Source: Aequorivita capsosiphonis DSM 23843 (lineage in GTDB: Bacteria; Bacteroidota; Bacteroidia; Flavobacteriales; Flavobacteriaceae). Taken from it: a stretch of DNA of 64,000 nucleotides. Below, one piece after another: positions 1 through 7,993 of the stretch (its first letter is position 1; each line of letters starts with the position of its first letter). A program made the translations under genes and the position numbers. A model generated the notes under the pieces. It saw only the letters and a list, made by a program, of their open reading frames with translations. It had not been told where the DNA came from and made no database searches. The DNA lies in the NCBI RefSeq assembly GCF_000429125.1, contig NZ_AUBG01000016.1:1-64000 (forward strand), written 5' to 3'.

Positions 1-11
1 GAGCACTCTAA

Positions 12-473
12 TCAAATAGGCTCATGAAAAATATAAGCCTCCTCATACTCCACCTCAAAATGTTTTAGGAGCTGCCTATACTCGTCCAAAAAACTTTGCT
101 TTTTGTGATGAGCTTCTTGGTTTTGAATATATCGATATACATTGTGAATAGCCGTTTTACTATAGGAAAAGGCACCAAAACCGCGCTGCCACTCGAATCT
201 ATGGGACAGAAATCTGCTGTCATTTATCCATTTGGAGGATTTAGCCTTCGCGCTTTTCATAACATCTGAAACGCTCAAAGAAGGATTAAGCGAAAAAAAG
301 CAATGGATATGGTCTTCAACACCATTTACAATCAAGGTTTTACAACCTGTCTCGTTGATTAAATTTCCTATCACACCACACAAATTTGGCTTCCAGTCTT
401 TCTGAATCAAGGCTTTCCTATACTTCACTGCAAACACAGTCTGTATATATATTTGATGGTAAGTATTAGACAT
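12..473 (-). CDS. tnpA: IS200/IS605-family TnpA (Y1 HUH transposase)
   Basis: This is a 153-residue single-strand DNA transposase of the Y1 family. The HUH metal-binding motif is visible as H55-I-H57 (in DHIHCFF), and the catalytic tyrosine is probably Y115 in a YxxxQ arrangement (Y115...Q119), followed by two histidines. Length and motif order match the short IS200-type TnpA that acts without an accessory TnpB; no tnpB is seen here, but the left side of the element lies at the window edge. Known members cut and paste single strands next to subterminal hairpins. I could not delimit the element ends from the 88 bp of AT-rich DNA upstream. Confidence 0.88.
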   Translation of the reverse strand: MSNTYHQIYIQTVFAVKYRKALIQKDWKPNLCGVIGNLINETGCKTLIVNGVEDHIHCFFSLNPSLSVSDVMKSAKAKSSKWINDSRFLSHRFEWQRGFGAFSYSKTAIHNVYRYIQNQEAHHKKQSFLDEYRQLLKHFEVEYEEAYIFHEPI

Positions 474-561
474 AACGTTGGAATATAAATTGCTAGAGTC
501 AATTTCGTTATACTTATATAAAGTTTAAAAATCAATGGATTAAATAAAATCTAAGATTTTT

Positions 562-1152
562 TTATGCCCGATCCTCATTCAACCACTTTGGAAGCATGCT
601 TGGTTTAAATTCCTCCATCTTCTCAAGAAGTCGTTCTGGATTGTTATCCACTAAAAGCAAATTATAGTTATCCATGGAGACAAAGCCTTTTCTAACCATG
701 GTCTCGAGCATTTTTATAAGATCGTTATAGAAACCATTTATATTCAAAAGACCGATTGGTTTTTGATGAAGCCCAAGCTGGAGCCAAGTAATAATTTCAA
801 AAAGTTCTTCCAAGGTGCCCATTCCACCAGGCAAAGCAATAAATCCATCACTTTCCTCTTGCATTTTTAGCTTGCGCTGGTGCATATTTTCGGTTGTAAT
901 CAATTTGGTAAGACCAAGATGGACCACTTCTTTCTTTTTCAGGAAATTTGGGATAATGCCTATAACTTTTCCTTTCTTGTCCAACACACTTTTGGCGATG
1001 TTTCCCATGACGCCTATTTTGGCTGCCCCGTAAACTAAAGTTATATTTCGACTGGCAAAAATTTCTCCCAGTTTTTTGGCTGCATCAGTAATTGCAAGAT
1101 CGTTGCCTTCGCTGCTACCGCAGAAAACGCATATTTTTTTAAGTTCGTTCAT
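562..1152 (-). CDS. LOG-family protein (TIGR00730), nucleoside 5'-monophosphate phosphoribohydrolase-like
   Basis: A 196-residue Rossmann-fold protein with the family signature PGGMGTLEE at about residues 108-116 and an N-terminal VFCGSS. Family members hydrolyse the N-glycosidic bond of (often N6-modified) AMP to release base and ribose 5-phosphate; the exact substrate here is unknown. I start the gene at the ATG at 1150-1152 (MNELKKICVFCGSS). The reading frame stays open for 24 more codons upstream, but that stretch is a dispersed intergenic repeat and not a plausible N-terminus. It is followed upstream by prmC on the same strand. Confidence 0.88.
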   Translation of the reverse strand: MNELKKICVFCGSSEGNDLAITDAAKKLGEIFASRNITLVYGAAKIGVMGNIAKSVLDKKGKVIGIIPNFLKKKEVVHLGLTKLITTENMHQRKLKMQEESDGFIALPGGMGTLEELFEIITWLQLGLHQKPIGLLNINGFYNDLIKMLETMVRKGFVSMDNYNLLLVDNNPERLLEKMEEFKPSMLPKWLNEDRA

Positions 1153-1231
1153 AGTAAATTTTCTTAGTGAAACTTTGTGTAAAAACTTTACCACTGAGTT
1201 GCACAAAGAAACACAGAGGTTCACAAAGGTT

Positions 1232-2077
1232 TTAGATAGTACATTTAATCATTCGGTCCTTCTCGAATATGTCTTTTTTTATTTCCACATCATGGAAACC
1301 TTCGCCTTTTAAAAGTGCAACCATCTCCTCTGCAAGGTACTCATTAATCTCGAAAAATAGTTTCCCGCTAAGCTTTAAATGCGTCCTTGCTAATTGAGAA
1401 ATCGCGCGATAAAAAAGTAAAGGGTCTTCATCGTGAACGTATAAAGCAGTATCTGGCTCGTACCTTAAAACGTTCTGTTGCATCAGTTTTTTTTCCAACT
1501 GCCGAACATAGGGTGGGTTTGAAACTATTACATCATACAACTGCGGAAGCGTTTTGGAATTTAAAACATCAGCTTGAAAGAAATTCACCTCGACTTTATT
1601 TATAGCTGCATTCTTTTTGGCGATATTCAGTGCTTCCTCAGAAATATCTAACGCAGAAATACTTGCTTGTGGAAGATTTTTCGCCAGTGATATTGCTATA
1701 CAACCTGAACCTGTGCCGATGTCCAAGATACCACTAACCAGCGAAGTCGGTACTTCAGACAAGATCCATTCTACCAGCTCTTCCGTTTCAGGACGGGGAA
1801 TTAGCGTGTGGTGATTGATTATAAAAGGAAGTCCATAAAATTCAGTTTCTCCAATTAAATATTGAATTGGCTCGAAATTTTTTAGACGAATCAACGCTGC
1901 TTGAAATTTTTCGGCATCTTTATCTGAAACTTCCTTTTCTGGATTTAAAGCAATTTCCAGTCTAGAAAGATTTAAGTACTTTTCAGAAAGAATATTAAAA
2001 AACGATTGTATTTCTTCCAAAGGATATAGTTCAGATATGGAACTTTGAAAGCTTTTTTTTAGTTGGTTTAATTTCAT
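1232..2077 (-). CDS. prmC: Peptide chain release factor N5-glutamine methyltransferase PrmC
   Basis: PrmC (HemK) methylates the glutamine of the GGQ motif in release factors RF1 and RF2, using S-adenosylmethionine. The 281-residue protein has an N-terminal helical domain, the SAM-binding motif DIGTGSGC at residues 119-126 and the diagnostic NPPY at residues 187-190. Length is normal for the family. It lies upstream of the LOG gene on the same strand and could be cotranscribed with it, although a repeat separates the two. Confidence 0.95.
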   Translation of the reverse strand: MKLNQLKKSFQSSISELYPLEEIQSFFNILSEKYLNLSRLEIALNPEKEVSDKDAEKFQAALIRLKNFEPIQYLIGETEFYGLPFIINHHTLIPRPETEELVEWILSEVPTSLVSGILDIGTGSGCIAISLAKNLPQASISALDISEEALNIAKKNAAINKVEVNFFQADVLNSKTLPQLYDVIVSNPPYVRQLEKKLMQQNVLRYEPDTALYVHDEDPLLFYRAISQLARTHLKLSGKLFFEINEYLAEEMVALLKGEGFHDVEIKKDIFEKDRMIKCTI

Positions 2078-2246
2078 AACGAGAATTTAGACTTACAGGT
2101 TTTCCTTTGGCATTTCCTAACAGGAAAACGGCCTGCAACTACAAGAAAAGCACACCTAACTTAAAAAGAGGCGGTTAATAATCTTTTTAAATTTGATTTT
2201 TATTATGCCTTGGTATTTTGATTTTTGGATTTTGGAATTTAGATAT
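2078..2246. other. Intergenic spacer with a hairpin
   Basis: 169 bp between two minus-strand genes. It has a GTTTTCCT / AGGAAAAC hairpin near 2100-2130 and a run of T-rich near-repeats (variants of GATTTTTGG) at 2190-2240. No gene is visible. Confidence 0.4.
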
Positions 2247-2732
2247 TTATAACCTTTTCAACATTTGCACAGGGCAGGAATAATGACCTGTATTTCCCAA
2301 CGGCCCCTCAAGGTTTTCAAAACCTGATAGTTTATAAAGTTTTTGGGCATGGGTCATATATTCCATGGTTTCGAGATATATTTTTTCGAAATCAAATTCG
2401 CGAGCTTTCGCCACGCAAAACTCCATCATTTGAGAGCCAATTCCTTTTCCGCGAGCTTCAGAAAGAAAATACATTTTCTGGAGTTCGCAGACATTACCAT
2501 CAAAGTTCTCCAGCTTTGCTACGCCAGCACCGCCAATTATTATATTATTTTTCTCAACAACAAAATATGCCGAATTTGGTTTTTGATAAGTTTCAAACAT
2601 ACAATTTAAAGCTTCATCTGCATAGGCTGTTCCAACTTTTGGAGCGCCAAGATCTTCCAATACACTGCGAATCACTTTAGCGATTTGCGGATTGTCTTTC
2701 TTTTCAATAAGTCGAATTATGGGCGTGTTCAT
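2247..2732 (-). CDS. GNAT-family N-acetyltransferase
   Basis: A 161-residue protein with the acetyl-CoA-binding loop of the GNAT fold, seen as EARGKGIGSQMMEF at roughly residues 92-105, and the preceding beta-strand VCELQKMYFL. It should transfer acetyl from acetyl-CoA to an amine; the substrate cannot be read from the sequence. It is divergent from ribD, with only 27 bp between the two start codons, so the promoters must overlap. Confidence 0.85.
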   Translation of the reverse strand: MNTPIIRLIEKKDNPQIAKVIRSVLEDLGAPKVGTAYADEALNCMFETYQKPNSAYFVVEKNNIIIGGAGVAKLENFDGNVCELQKMYFLSEARGKGIGSQMMEFCVAKAREFDFEKIYLETMEYMTHAQKLYKLSGFENLEGPLGNTGHYSCPVQMLKRL

Positions 2733-2759
2733 CTAATTAAATCCTTGTATTTTTACGCG

Positions 2760-3809
2760 GTGAAGTTACATGAAAAATATATGTCCCGATGTATCCAACT
2801 AGCCAAAAATGGTCTTGGAACCACCTATCCAAATCCGTTGGTGGGTAGCGTTATTGTTGAGAATGATCGAATAATTGGTGAAGGCTGGCATTATAAAGCC
2901 GGTGAACCTCATGCCGAAGTAAACGCCATTGGAAGCCTGAGGGAAGCAAACTTTTTGAAAAATGCAACAATTTACGTAAGTCTAGAACCTTGTAGCCACT
3001 ATGGTAAAACCCCACCCTGTGCCGATTTAATTATAGATACTGGCATCAAAAAAGTTTTTGTCGGAAGCTTAGACCCCAATCCAAAAGTTGCAGGAAGAGG
3101 AGTGAAAAAATTGATGGAAGCAGGTTGTGATGTGGTCGTCGGCGTTTTGGAAAAAGAATGTGACGCACTAAATAAACGATTTTTTACTTTTCACCAAAAA
3201 AAAAGACCTTATATTTTTCTAAAATGGGCGCAGACGGCCGACGGATTTATTTCGCCAAAAAACGAAACTCGAAGCGAGAAAAAACCAGTATGGATTACGA
3301 ATGAATATTCCCGTCAAATAGTTCATAAAATGCGTGCAACCGAAGCGGCGATTCTCGTTGGAAATACAACGGCACTTCAAGACAATCCATCGCTCACGGT
3401 TCGCGATTGGTCTGGCAACCATCCTGTTCGCCTGGTTCTTGATAAAGAATTAAAAATTCCAGCAAATTACTCGCTTTTGGATGGGCAAACAAAAACAATA
3501 ATCTTTAACGGAAAAGAGTCTTCAGAAAAAGGAAATACTACGTTTCTAAAGATTAATTTTTCCGAAGAAATAATTCCGCAAATCCTCGCTACTTTATACA
3601 AAAAAGAGCTGCAATCTGTCATCATTGAAGGCGGCGCCAAAACGTTGCAAACTTTTATTGATGCAAATCTATGGGACGAATCTTTTGTGTTTTCAGGAAA
3701 TACATCTTTTGGAGACGGCATTAAAGCGCCCAATTTCCAAGGATATTTAATTTCCGAAGACAAGATAAAAGAAGATACTTTACAAATCTTTAAAAACCTT
3801 AACTCTTGA
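2760..3809 (+). CDS. ribD: Bifunctional diaminohydroxyphosphoribosylaminopyrimidine deaminase / 5-amino-6-(5-phosphoribosylamino)uracil reductase RibD
   Basis: RibD carries out the second and third steps of riboflavin synthesis, a deamination and an NADPH-dependent reduction. The N-terminal deaminase domain shows the zinc ligands HAEVNAI (51-57) and PCSHYGKTPPC (77-87); the C-terminal half is the RibD_C reductase domain. I choose the GTG at 2760 (then KLHEKYMSRC), giving 349 residues. A longer frame starting at 2685 would run into the divergent GNAT gene. The next gene overlaps the stop codon, so the two are translationally coupled. Confidence 0.93.
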   Translation: MKLHEKYMSRCIQLAKNGLGTTYPNPLVGSVIVENDRIIGEGWHYKAGEPHAEVNAIGSLREANFLKNATIYVSLEPCSHYGKTPPCADLIIDTGIKKVFVGSLDPNPKVAGRGVKKLMEAGCDVVVGVLEKECDALNKRFFTFHQKKRPYIFLKWAQTADGFISPKNETRSEKKPVWITNEYSRQIVHKMRATEAAILVGNTTALQDNPSLTVRDWSGNHPVRLVLDKELKIPANYSLLDGQTKTIIFNGKESSEKGNTTFLKINFSEEIIPQILATLYKKELQSVIIEGGAKTLQTFIDANLWDESFVFSGNTSFGDGIKAPNFQGYLISEDKIKEDTLQIFKNLNS

Positions 3810-4684
3810 TATTCCTTGCCCTGAGTATTCTTTCTTCTACGGCGATTTTCCTCATTTTTAAACTGTTTTCAAAATTTAAGGTAAATACACTTCATGCCAT
3901 TGTGATGAACTATGTTACCGCAACTATTTGCGGTATCGTTTTTCAGAAAACCACCATACATATCGTTGATATTCCCCAATATTCCTGGTTTCCATATGCT
4001 CTAGTTTTAGGTGGTTTGTTTATTCTGGTATTTAATTTAATGGGCCTGACAACACAACGCAGCGGCCTTTCTGTAGTTTCCGTAGCAACGAAGATGAGTG
4101 TTGTTCTCCCCATCATTTTCGGCTTGGTTTATTATAGCGAAAGTCTTGGTTATTTTAAAATTATTGGGATTGTCTTAGCCTTGGCAGCTCTTTATTTGAC
4201 TTCCATAAAAACAAAAGATGGAATCAAGGTAAAGACTTCAAATATTATTTTTCCCATTCTTGTTTTTTTAGGAAGTGGGATTATTGACACAACAGTAAAA
4301 TATTTGGAGGGCGAATTTATAGCCAAAAACGACATTCCTATTTTCTCGGCAGTTATTTATGCGGTATCTGCCATAATTGGTTTCGGATTATTGGCCTTTC
4401 AAGCTTTAAAAGGAACGTTTAAGTTTCAATTAAAAAATGTAATTGGTGGAATCGCACTTGGCATTCCAAACTATTTTTCCATTTACTTCTTGGTACAAGC
4501 CTTCCGAAGTGGTATTTTAGACAGCTCGGGTATTTTCGCAATAAACAATGTCGCCATCGTTATGGCTTCTACCATTCTGGGCATCATGCTTTTCAAAGAA
4601 AAATTATTGCCAAAAAACTGGTTCGGAATTGGTCTGGCTGTTTTAAGTATTATTTTGATAGCTTTAGAGAGATTTGAGATGTGA
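3806..4684 (+). CDS. EamA/DMT-family transporter
   Basis: A 292-residue membrane protein with about ten hydrophobic segments, typical of the drug/metabolite transporter superfamily of small-molecule exporters or permeases. It starts with TTG at 3806, overlapping the TGA stop of ribD by four bases. Adjacency to ribD does not prove a role in flavin transport. The substrate is unknown. Confidence 0.82.
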   Translation: MIFLALSILSSTAIFLIFKLFSKFKVNTLHAIVMNYVTATICGIVFQKTTIHIVDIPQYSWFPYALVLGGLFILVFNLMGLTTQRSGLSVVSVATKMSVVLPIIFGLVYYSESLGYFKIIGIVLALAALYLTSIKTKDGIKVKTSNIIFPILVFLGSGIIDTTVKYLEGEFIAKNDIPIFSAVIYAVSAIIGFGLLAFQALKGTFKFQLKNVIGGIALGIPNYFSIYFLVQAFRSGILDSSGIFAINNVAIVMASTILGIMLFKEKLLPKNWFGIGLAVLSIILIALERFEM

Positions 4685-4740
4685 GACCTTCCTCCGGCAG
4701 GCAGGTGTGAGACTTGAGAAATTAGAAATTAGAAATTAGA
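4677..4740. repeat. Short tandem and dispersed intergenic repeat
   Basis: Two GTGTGAGA-type motifs flank a CCGGCAGGCAGG core, followed by three tandem AAATTAG units (about 4719-4740). A related GTGTGAGA/palindrome cluster is found at 53128-53190. The first bases overlap the end of the DMT gene. Confidence 0.6.
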
Positions 4741-4750
4741 AAAAATAAAT

Positions 4751-5368
4751 TTGGAGATAGAAAAAGACACATACAAAACAATTAAAAAGCCCGGCGAAGA
4801 GGCGCTTTACAAGGAAAAGGGAAGTAAATTCTTTGGTTATGCTTTTCCGGTAACCACAGAAGATCAAGTAAAAGAACATATTGAAGATCTCAAAAAGAAA
4901 CACCACAGTGCGCGCCATTGGTGTTATGCTTGGCAAATTGGCAAGAGTTATGAACATTATCGCGCCAATGACGATGGCGAGCCTTCCAACAGCGCTGGCA
5001 TGCCTATTTACGGCCAATTGCAATCATTCGACGTTACAAATGTACTTGTAATTGTAGTGCGTTATTTCGGGGGAACCAAGCTGGGCGTGGGCGGCTTGAT
5101 TCAAGCTTATAAAACCTCCGCACAAATGGCATTGGAAGCTTCAAAAATCGTTCAAAGAACAATTAATGAAACTTTTAGCCTAAAATTTGAATATCCAGAA
5201 ATGAATATCGTCATGCGGATTATAAACGACGAAAATATTTCCGTAGTCAATCGTAAAATGGAACTGCAATGCGAGTTCGAAATTTCTGTCCGACAAAAAG
5301 ATGCCGAACGAATTTTTGAAGTGTTTGAAAACACCTACAAAGTTTTAATAAAACGAATTGAAGACTAA
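4751..5368 (+). CDS. YigZ/IMPACT family protein (UPF0029)
   Basis: A 205-residue protein with the UPF0029/IMPACT signature: HSARHWCYAW followed by DDGEPSNSAGMPIY and VVRYFGGTKLGVGGL. A C-terminal DUF1949-type domain follows. Bacterial relatives are of unclear function; the eukaryotic IMPACT protein inhibits GCN2 activation. The start is a TTG at 4751, as no ATG lies near the conserved N-terminus. It converges with the thioesterase gene; the two stop codons abut. Confidence 0.88.
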   Translation: MEIEKDTYKTIKKPGEEALYKEKGSKFFGYAFPVTTEDQVKEHIEDLKKKHHSARHWCYAWQIGKSYEHYRANDDGEPSNSAGMPIYGQLQSFDVTNVLVIVVRYFGGTKLGVGGLIQAYKTSAQMALEASKIVQRTINETFSLKFEYPEMNIVMRIINDENISVVNRKMELQCEFEISVRQKDAERIFEVFENTYKVLIKRIED

Positions 5369-5770
5369 TTATTCTTCTATTAATTTCTCAATTAAATAAT
5401 CTGGTGCCTTCATCAATTTTTTTGTTGTGCTATTGATAAAAACTAAAATAGTGGTTGCAGTGGCCAAAAGTTGTTTGGATTCATTATAAATTTCATATTG
5501 AAATTCAATTTTTACCGTGGGCATTTTCTTTAATGTGGTTTTCACTGTCAACAGGTCATCATAAGCCGCTGGAAGCTTATAATCTATACTAAAGTGCACC
5601 ACCGGAAGCTGTACGTTGTTGGCTTCCATCCACTTGTAACTAAAGCCTAGTTCTCGAAGCCATTCGGTTCGGCCCTGCTCCAGGTATTGTGCATAGTTGC
5701 CGTAATAGACAACGCCCATTTGATCAGTTTCGCCATAGCGAACTCTAATGTCTGTAAGTGTATTCTTCAA
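5369..5770 (-). CDS. Acyl-CoA thioesterase, YbgC/4HBT hotdog family
   Basis: A 133-residue single hotdog domain with the 4-hydroxybenzoyl-CoA thioesterase-type motif RYGETDQMGVVYYGNYAQYLE near residues 10-31, where the Asp is the expected catalytic residue. It should hydrolyse short acyl-CoA thioesters. It lies head to head with dnaA across a 205-bp spacer. Confidence 0.9.
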   Translation of the reverse strand: MKNTLTDIRVRYGETDQMGVVYYGNYAQYLEQGRTEWLRELGFSYKWMEANNVQLPVVHFSIDYKLPAAYDDLLTVKTTLKKMPTVKIEFQYEIYNESKQLLATATTILVFINSTTKKLMKAPDYLIEKLIEE

Positions 5771-5975
5771 AATTTTATGGGGTTTAAAGAAAGTTTTTTT
5801 GTAGTTTTATCGAAAGTCAAGTATGACGAAAAAAAACTAATAATTCAACCCCAAAGTGGTTTTTTTTATAACTTTTTTGTTCACATATTTGCACTGTTAA
5901 GAAATAACGAGGAAAGACTCCAACCCCTATTTTTTGGCTAAAACTTTTTAATTAAACAGATCAGAATTTTTAACT
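5771..5975. other. dnaA upstream region
   Basis: 205 bp between the divergent thioesterase and dnaA genes, very T-rich. A weak -7-like element (CATATTTG, 5884-5891) lies about 85 bp before dnaA. I see no cluster of DnaA boxes of the form TTATNCACA, so there is no support for an origin here. Confidence 0.4.
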
Positions 5976-7403
5976 ATGAGCAAAACTGCAGAAACAGTTT
6001 GGAACAATTGTTTGGCCTTTATCGAAGATAACATTACTTCGCAAGCGTACAAAACTTGGTTCGAGCCTATTAAGGCAGTTAAGTTGACCGACAACGCTCT
6101 CAGTATTCAAGTTCCTAGTAAATTTTTTTACGAATGGCTTGAGGAACACTATGTTAAGATTTTAAAAGTGGCACTTACCAAAGAGTTGGGCTCTTCTGCC
6201 AAATTGGTTTACATCATCAAGATGGAAAATACCTACGGCAATAAACAACCGTTCACCGAAAAAATACCAAGCGCCAACCGAAGTAATTTACGATCACAAG
6301 ATGTTGACGTTCCTTTAAAAAACAAGAGTCCGGAATTGAGGAATCCATTTGTAATTCCAGGGATTAGAAATGTAAAGATTGAATCGCAACTAAACCCTAA
6401 TTACAACTTCGAGAATTTCCTTGAAGGGGAATCAAATAGATTGGCCCGTTCGGCAGGTTTAGCAGTCGCAAATAAGCCTGGAGGAACTTCATTTAATCCA
6501 CTACTTATTTTTGGTGGAGTTGGTTTAGGAAAAACACATTTGGGCCACGCAATTGGCGTTGATATAAAGGATAAATATCCGGAAAAAACCGTGTTGTATA
6601 TTTCTGCGGAAAAATTTACACAACAGTATATAGAATCCGTAAAAAAGAATAACCGAAACGACTTTATCCACTTCTATCAAATTATAGATGTATTGATCGT
6701 TGATGATATTCAATTGCTTTCTGGAAAAGCTGGAACACAGGATGTTTTCTTTCATATATTCAACCATTTGCACCAAAATGGAAAGCAGGTTATTTTAACT
6801 AGTGACAAGGCACCGGTAGATATGGTGGATATTGAGCAGCGCCTACTCTCTCGTTTTAAATGGGGACTTTCTGCGGAATTAAATCACCCAGATTACGATA
6901 CGCGTGTTGCTATCATTAAAAATAAACTTTATCGCGATGGTGTAGAAATGCCTGACGATATTGTTGAATTTTTGGCCAATAACATCAAAACGAATATTCG
7001 GGAATTGGAAGGTGCTATTATCTCATTAATTGCCCATTCCTCTTTCAACAAAAAGGAAATCACCATTGAGCTTGCGCGCAAGATTGTTGATAACTATGTG
7101 AAACATACCAAACGTGAAGTTTCCATAGATTATATCCAAAAAGTGGTGAGTGACTATTTTCAAATGGATGTGGATACTTTGCAATCAAAAACCCGTAAAA
7201 GACATATTGTGCAAGCACGCCAATTAGCCATGTTTTTTGCAAAGAAATTGACGAAAGCCTCCTTGGCTTCTATAGGCTCACAAATTGGACAGCGCGATCA
7301 CGCAACGGTACTTCACGCCTGTAAAACCGTTGACAACCTTTCAACCACCGACAAGCAATTCCGAAAATATGTGGAAGAACTCAATAAAAAACTGACACTT
7401 TAA
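5976..7403 (+). CDS. dnaA: Chromosomal replication initiator protein DnaA
   Basis: DnaA binds DnaA boxes at the origin and melts the duplex in its ATP form. The 475-residue protein has all four domains: an N-terminal helicase-loading domain, a linker, an AAA+ module with Walker A GGVGLGKTHL (from residue 180) and Walker B VLIVDDIQLL (about 240-249), and a C-terminal DNA-binding domain with the signature GQRDHATVLHA. The gene stands alone, with no dnaN next to it. Confidence 0.98.
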   Translation: MSKTAETVWNNCLAFIEDNITSQAYKTWFEPIKAVKLTDNALSIQVPSKFFYEWLEEHYVKILKVALTKELGSSAKLVYIIKMENTYGNKQPFTEKIPSANRSNLRSQDVDVPLKNKSPELRNPFVIPGIRNVKIESQLNPNYNFENFLEGESNRLARSAGLAVANKPGGTSFNPLLIFGGVGLGKTHLGHAIGVDIKDKYPEKTVLYISAEKFTQQYIESVKKNNRNDFIHFYQIIDVLIVDDIQLLSGKAGTQDVFFHIFNHLHQNGKQVILTSDKAPVDMVDIEQRLLSRFKWGLSAELNHPDYDTRVAIIKNKLYRDGVEMPDDIVEFLANNIKTNIRELEGAIISLIAHSSFNKKEITIELARKIVDNYVKHTKREVSIDYIQKVVSDYFQMDVDTLQSKTRKRHIVQARQLAMFFAKKLTKASLASIGSQIGQRDHATVLHACKTVDNLSTTDKQFRKYVEELNKKLTL

Positions 7404-7427
7404 AAATTCAAGGTTTAAAATTCAAGG

Positions 7428-7457
7428 TTGCAGGTTATTGACAACCTAATAACTTTG
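7428..7457 (+). promoter_or_regulatory. Bacteroidota-type promoter of the LMW phosphatase gene
   Basis: TTG at 7428-7430, a 19-bp spacer, then TAACTTTG at 7450-7457. This is a perfect match to the Bacteroidota -33/-7 form TTG-N19-TAnnTTTG. It shows that the in-frame TTG at 7428 is promoter sequence and not a start codon. Confidence 0.75.
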
Positions 7458-7484
7458 TATCTTAATAACAAAAATCCGAGAGCT

Positions 7485-7940
7485 TTGAAAAAACACAAAA
7501 TTCTTATGGTCTGTCTAGGCAATATTTGCCGTTCACCATTGGCAGAAGGTATCTTAAAGTCTAAAGTAGATCGTTCCAAAATATTGGTTGATTCCGCAGG
7601 AACTGGAGATTGGCATGTGGGTCAAGAACCAGATAGTCGAAGTATCGCTGTGGGTAAAAAGTACGACATTGATATAACACCCCAACGCGGAAGACAGTTT
7701 ACCGCCAAGGATTTCGAAGATTTTGATATAATTTACGTTATGGATAACTCCAATATGGAAAACGTGTTAGCACTGGCGGAAAACGATTCCCAAAAGAAAA
7801 AAGTGAAACTTATTCTAAATGAAATTTTTCCTGGGGAAAACGTGGATGTTCCTGATCCTTATTTTGGCGGAGATTTAGGTTTTGAAAATGTTTTCAAAAT
7901 GCTTGATGAGGCTTGCGACCAAATTGCCAATAGATTTTAA
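7485..7940 (+). CDS. Low-molecular-weight protein-tyrosine phosphatase
   Basis: A 151-residue phosphatase with the CX5R active-site loop C10-LGNIC-R16-S17 and the acid/base loop DVPDPYFGG, where an Asp protonates the leaving group. Likely substrates are phosphotyrosine proteins, but none is indicated. I start at the TTG at 7485 (KKHKILMVCLGN), 27 bp after the promoter -7 element. The open frame runs upstream to 7428 but includes the promoter. Confidence 0.92.
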   Translation: MKKHKILMVCLGNICRSPLAEGILKSKVDRSKILVDSAGTGDWHVGQEPDSRSIAVGKKYDIDITPQRGRQFTAKDFEDFDIIYVMDNSNMENVLALAENDSQKKKVKLILNEIFPGENVDVPDPYFGGDLGFENVFKMLDEACDQIANRF

Positions 7941-7993
7941 CGCTTATACTCGGCGCATTTTACTATATTTAGTAATTCCTAAAAAAAATGGCC

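Noticed and set aside
12-473. REP-associated tyrosine transposase acting on the TCCCGATA palindromes
   Set aside because: The protein has the short IS200 form, and no palindrome of that family lies near it.
5771-5975. Possible origin of replication upstream of dnaA
   Set aside because: No cluster of DnaA boxes or AT-rich 13-mers is visible, and in this phylum the origin is often not next to dnaA.
7428-7484. N-terminal extension of the LMW phosphatase
   Set aside because: The extension covers a perfect promoter, and the TTG at 7485 gives the normal family N-terminus.
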